Origin: Akkermansia muciniphila
GTDB taxonomy: Bacteria > Pseudomonadota > Gammaproteobacteria > Burkholderiales > Burkholderiaceae_C
Reading direction: 5' to 3'
NCBI GenBank assembly: GCA_943331105.2
Contig: CALQKH020000006.1
Coordinates: 124,001-188,000 of the forward strand
DNA: 64,000 bases
Part shown: positions 62,801-64,000 of the stretch, piece by piece
Layout of the letters: the number at the start of each line of letters is the position of its first letter
Position numbering within the stretch: position 1 is the first letter of the stretch
Notes under the pieces: model-generated
Told to the model about the DNA's origin: nothing
Seen by the model: the letters and a program-made list of their open reading frames with translations, nothing else
Database searches by the model: none
Made by a program: the position numbers and the translations under genes

Positions 62801-63246
62801 TTGATCTGCACCAAAAAATCGATGGTGCTCTGGCGTTGACGGTCCAAGCTGGCCAGGTATTTTTTGAAGAGTGGCGTCTTGTGGTCCTTGGCCAGATACG
62901 ACTGCAACTCGTCGCGTACTGTGTCCGAATATTTGAACGGCACCTCTTCGGCCGAGGGTTCTAGGATAAAGTCAAAAGGGTTGAACACGGCCATTTCGCT
63001 GACCATGTCCACGGTCACTTTGAAGGACGTGGTTTTTTTCGGAAAAACCAAGCGCGCTTGGTAGTTGGCAAAAGCGTCTTGCTGCCAATTGATGAAGTGT
63101 TCTGCGGGTTCGACTTGGAGGCTGTAGCTCAGGATGCGGCTGCGGCTGTGCGGGGCCGGGCGCAAGCGAATGACTTGAGGGCCAAGCTGCACGGGACGGT
63201 CGTAGGTGTAGTGGGTGACGTGGTGCAGGGCAACGTGTATCGACAT
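59821..63246 (-). CDS. Transglutaminase-DUF2126 (predicted amidoligase) fusion protein
   Basis: A 1141-residue two-part protein and first gene of the operon. Residues 1-250 are a transglutaminase-like domain: [19 protein letters not shown], C180 ([12 protein letters not shown]), H229 ([11 protein letters not shown]) and D245 (LDPTSG). From about residue 300 on is DUF2126, a family proposed to be a glutamine-synthetase/GCS-like carboxylate-amine ligase ([40 protein letters not shown] in part [27 protein letters not shown]-like [33 protein letters not shown]-like [18 protein letters not shown]). The ATG used opens the domain; upstream codons are Cys-rich and unlikely. No signal peptide. Confidence 0.9.
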   Translation of the reverse strand: [1141 protein letters not shown]

Positions 63247-63355
63247 ATCTCGTTCAGCGCAACAGGGGCTGCACGCATGACAAATGCAGCTTGGGCAGTT
63301 ACAAACAAGCAAGACACGCGCCAGACCTGCTTTGCCAAATTATGCTGATCAAGAC

Positions 63356-63369
63356 CCCTTTAAAGGGGC
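63356..63369. promoter_or_regulatory. Perfect 14-bp palindrome upstream of the amidoligase operon
   Basis: CCCCTTTAAAGGGG lies in the 263-bp gap between the divergent DUF2126 operon and comEC, about 110 bases from the operon's start. It could be an operator. Nothing else in the gap looks like a gene; the function is inferred from position only. Confidence 0.35.
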
Positions 63370-63509
63370 AGCGAGCAGTTGGGGCGTGTCAGCACCAGTG
63401 GGCGAAGACCCGCGATTTCCATCAACAGCCAAATCAGGGGGGCTGACGTGAAGCGTTGCTGCACTGCAGGTGTGGGGCTGCCGTTTGTGGCTGTCATGGG
63501 GCGAAACCC

Positions 63510-64000
63510 ATGATGGCCATGGCTTGGGCGCGTTTTTTGGGGACGAGCCTCTTGGCTTGGTGCTTGGGGGTGGCGCTGCAGTTGCAGCAAACCGTGTTGT
63601 GGCCTGTGTTCATCTATGGCGCCGGCTTGATGTTGGCGTGTGTGGGTGCATGGGCCTTGCGTCGCTTGGCTTTGGGGCCAGGTGCTTCCGTGCTGGCCTG
63701 GGGTTTGATTTGGGCATGGGCTGCATTTGCCGTGACGGGCTTGCACGCCCAGTCACGCGGGGCCGCCATGTCACCGTCTTTGGAGGGACAAGACCTGGAT
63801 GTGGTGGGTGTGGTGCAAGCCATGCCCCAAAGGCAAGACCTGGGTTGGCGGTTTCGTTTTCGGATTGAGCAGGCTTGGTGGGTCGATGCGACCGGCACTT
63901 TGCAGCGTGTGCAACTGGCGCGTGATTTGCCTTCGCAGGTGTATTTGGGTTGGTACGGTCAGGATGGCGCCCATGACAGCGGCTGGAAACTGACGGCCCT
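63510..64000 (+). CDS. comEC: ComEC/Rec2-family DNA uptake protein (N-terminal part, cut by window)
   Basis: The visible 163 residues start with membrane spans (FLGTSLLAWCLGVALQLQQT, LWPVFIYGAGLMLACVGAWAL, SVLAWGLIWAWAAFAVTGLHAQ) and continue into a soluble beta-rich part (LDVVGVVQAMPQRQDLGWRFRFRIEQAW). This matches the DUF4131 start of ComEC, the inner-membrane channel for transforming DNA. The competence and metallo-beta-lactamase domains lie past the right edge. Several Met codons (MMAMAW) make the start uncertain by up to three residues, and no strong ribosome site is seen. Confidence 0.82.
   Translation, partial: MMAMAWARFLGTSLLAWCLGVALQLQQTVLWPVFIYGAGLMLACVGAWALRRLALGPGASVLAWGLIWAWAAFAVTGLHAQSRGAAMSPSLEGQDLDVVGVVQAMPQRQDLGWRFRFRIEQAWWVDATGTLQRVQLARDLPSQVYLGWYGQDGAHDSGWKLTA

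Overview
The window looks like chromosomal DNA of a betaproteobacterium of the order Burkholderiales, most likely Comamonadaceae (Limnohabitans/Rhodoferax/Polaromonas type). This rests on the high-GC coding style, five Bug/TctC-type periplasmic binding proteins, a 14-gene nuo operon that continues into DUF2818, an assimilatory sulfate operon with a DUF934 gene, and a split tsaE-amidase-mutL-miaA neighbourhood. I could run no database search, so family calls come from reading motifs. No insertion sequence, prophage, integrase island or CRISPR array was seen. The XerD here is the housekeeping recombinase. LAYOUT. (1) 1-8850: catabolic and uptake genes. A minus-strand unit holds two Bug proteins, an RraA-fold aldolase and a LeuC-like dehydratase that runs off the left edge. 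Divergent from it are a TauD-type dioxygenase, an Mrr-like membrane protein and a Cys-containing unknown. A second minus-strand unit runs SDR, EamA permease, cyclase-family hydrolase, Bug protein. (2) 9052-13146: thiamine genes, with thiO-thiS-thiG-thiE followed 11 bp later by tRNA-Asn and a strong terminator, and thiD divergent. (3) 13207-19965: assimilatory sulfate reduction (cysI, DUF934, cysH, cysD, cysN), then a 7Fe-type ferredoxin and a ferredoxin-NADP reductase that may power the CysJ-less sulfite reductase. (4) 20228-25183: rpsO, pnp with a hairpin leader, a quinone oxidoreductase, tpiA, secG. (5) 25338-41813: tRNA-Leu(GAG), complete nuoA-N, DUF2818, a Nudix hydrolase, DUF1178 and arfB. 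(6) 41956-45036: a LysR regulator divergent from a Bug protein and an alpha/beta hydrolase, with an operator-like palindrome and a duplicated start region between them. (7) 45055-53160: miaA, a Bcr/CflA pump, mutL, dedA, an AmiB/AmiC-type amidase, tsaE and queG. This is the order known from E. coli, interrupted by the pump and by dedA. (8) 53197-56153: an AEC permease, a fifth Bug protein and xerD. (9) 56154-63246: a three-gene operon of transglutaminase-DUF2126, permuted ATP-grasp fused to Alpha-E, and a second transglutaminase. This matches a predicted but functionally uncharacterised amidoligase/peptide-modification system and is the best candidate for undescribed biology here. (10) 63510-64000: the first part of comEC, cut by the right edge.
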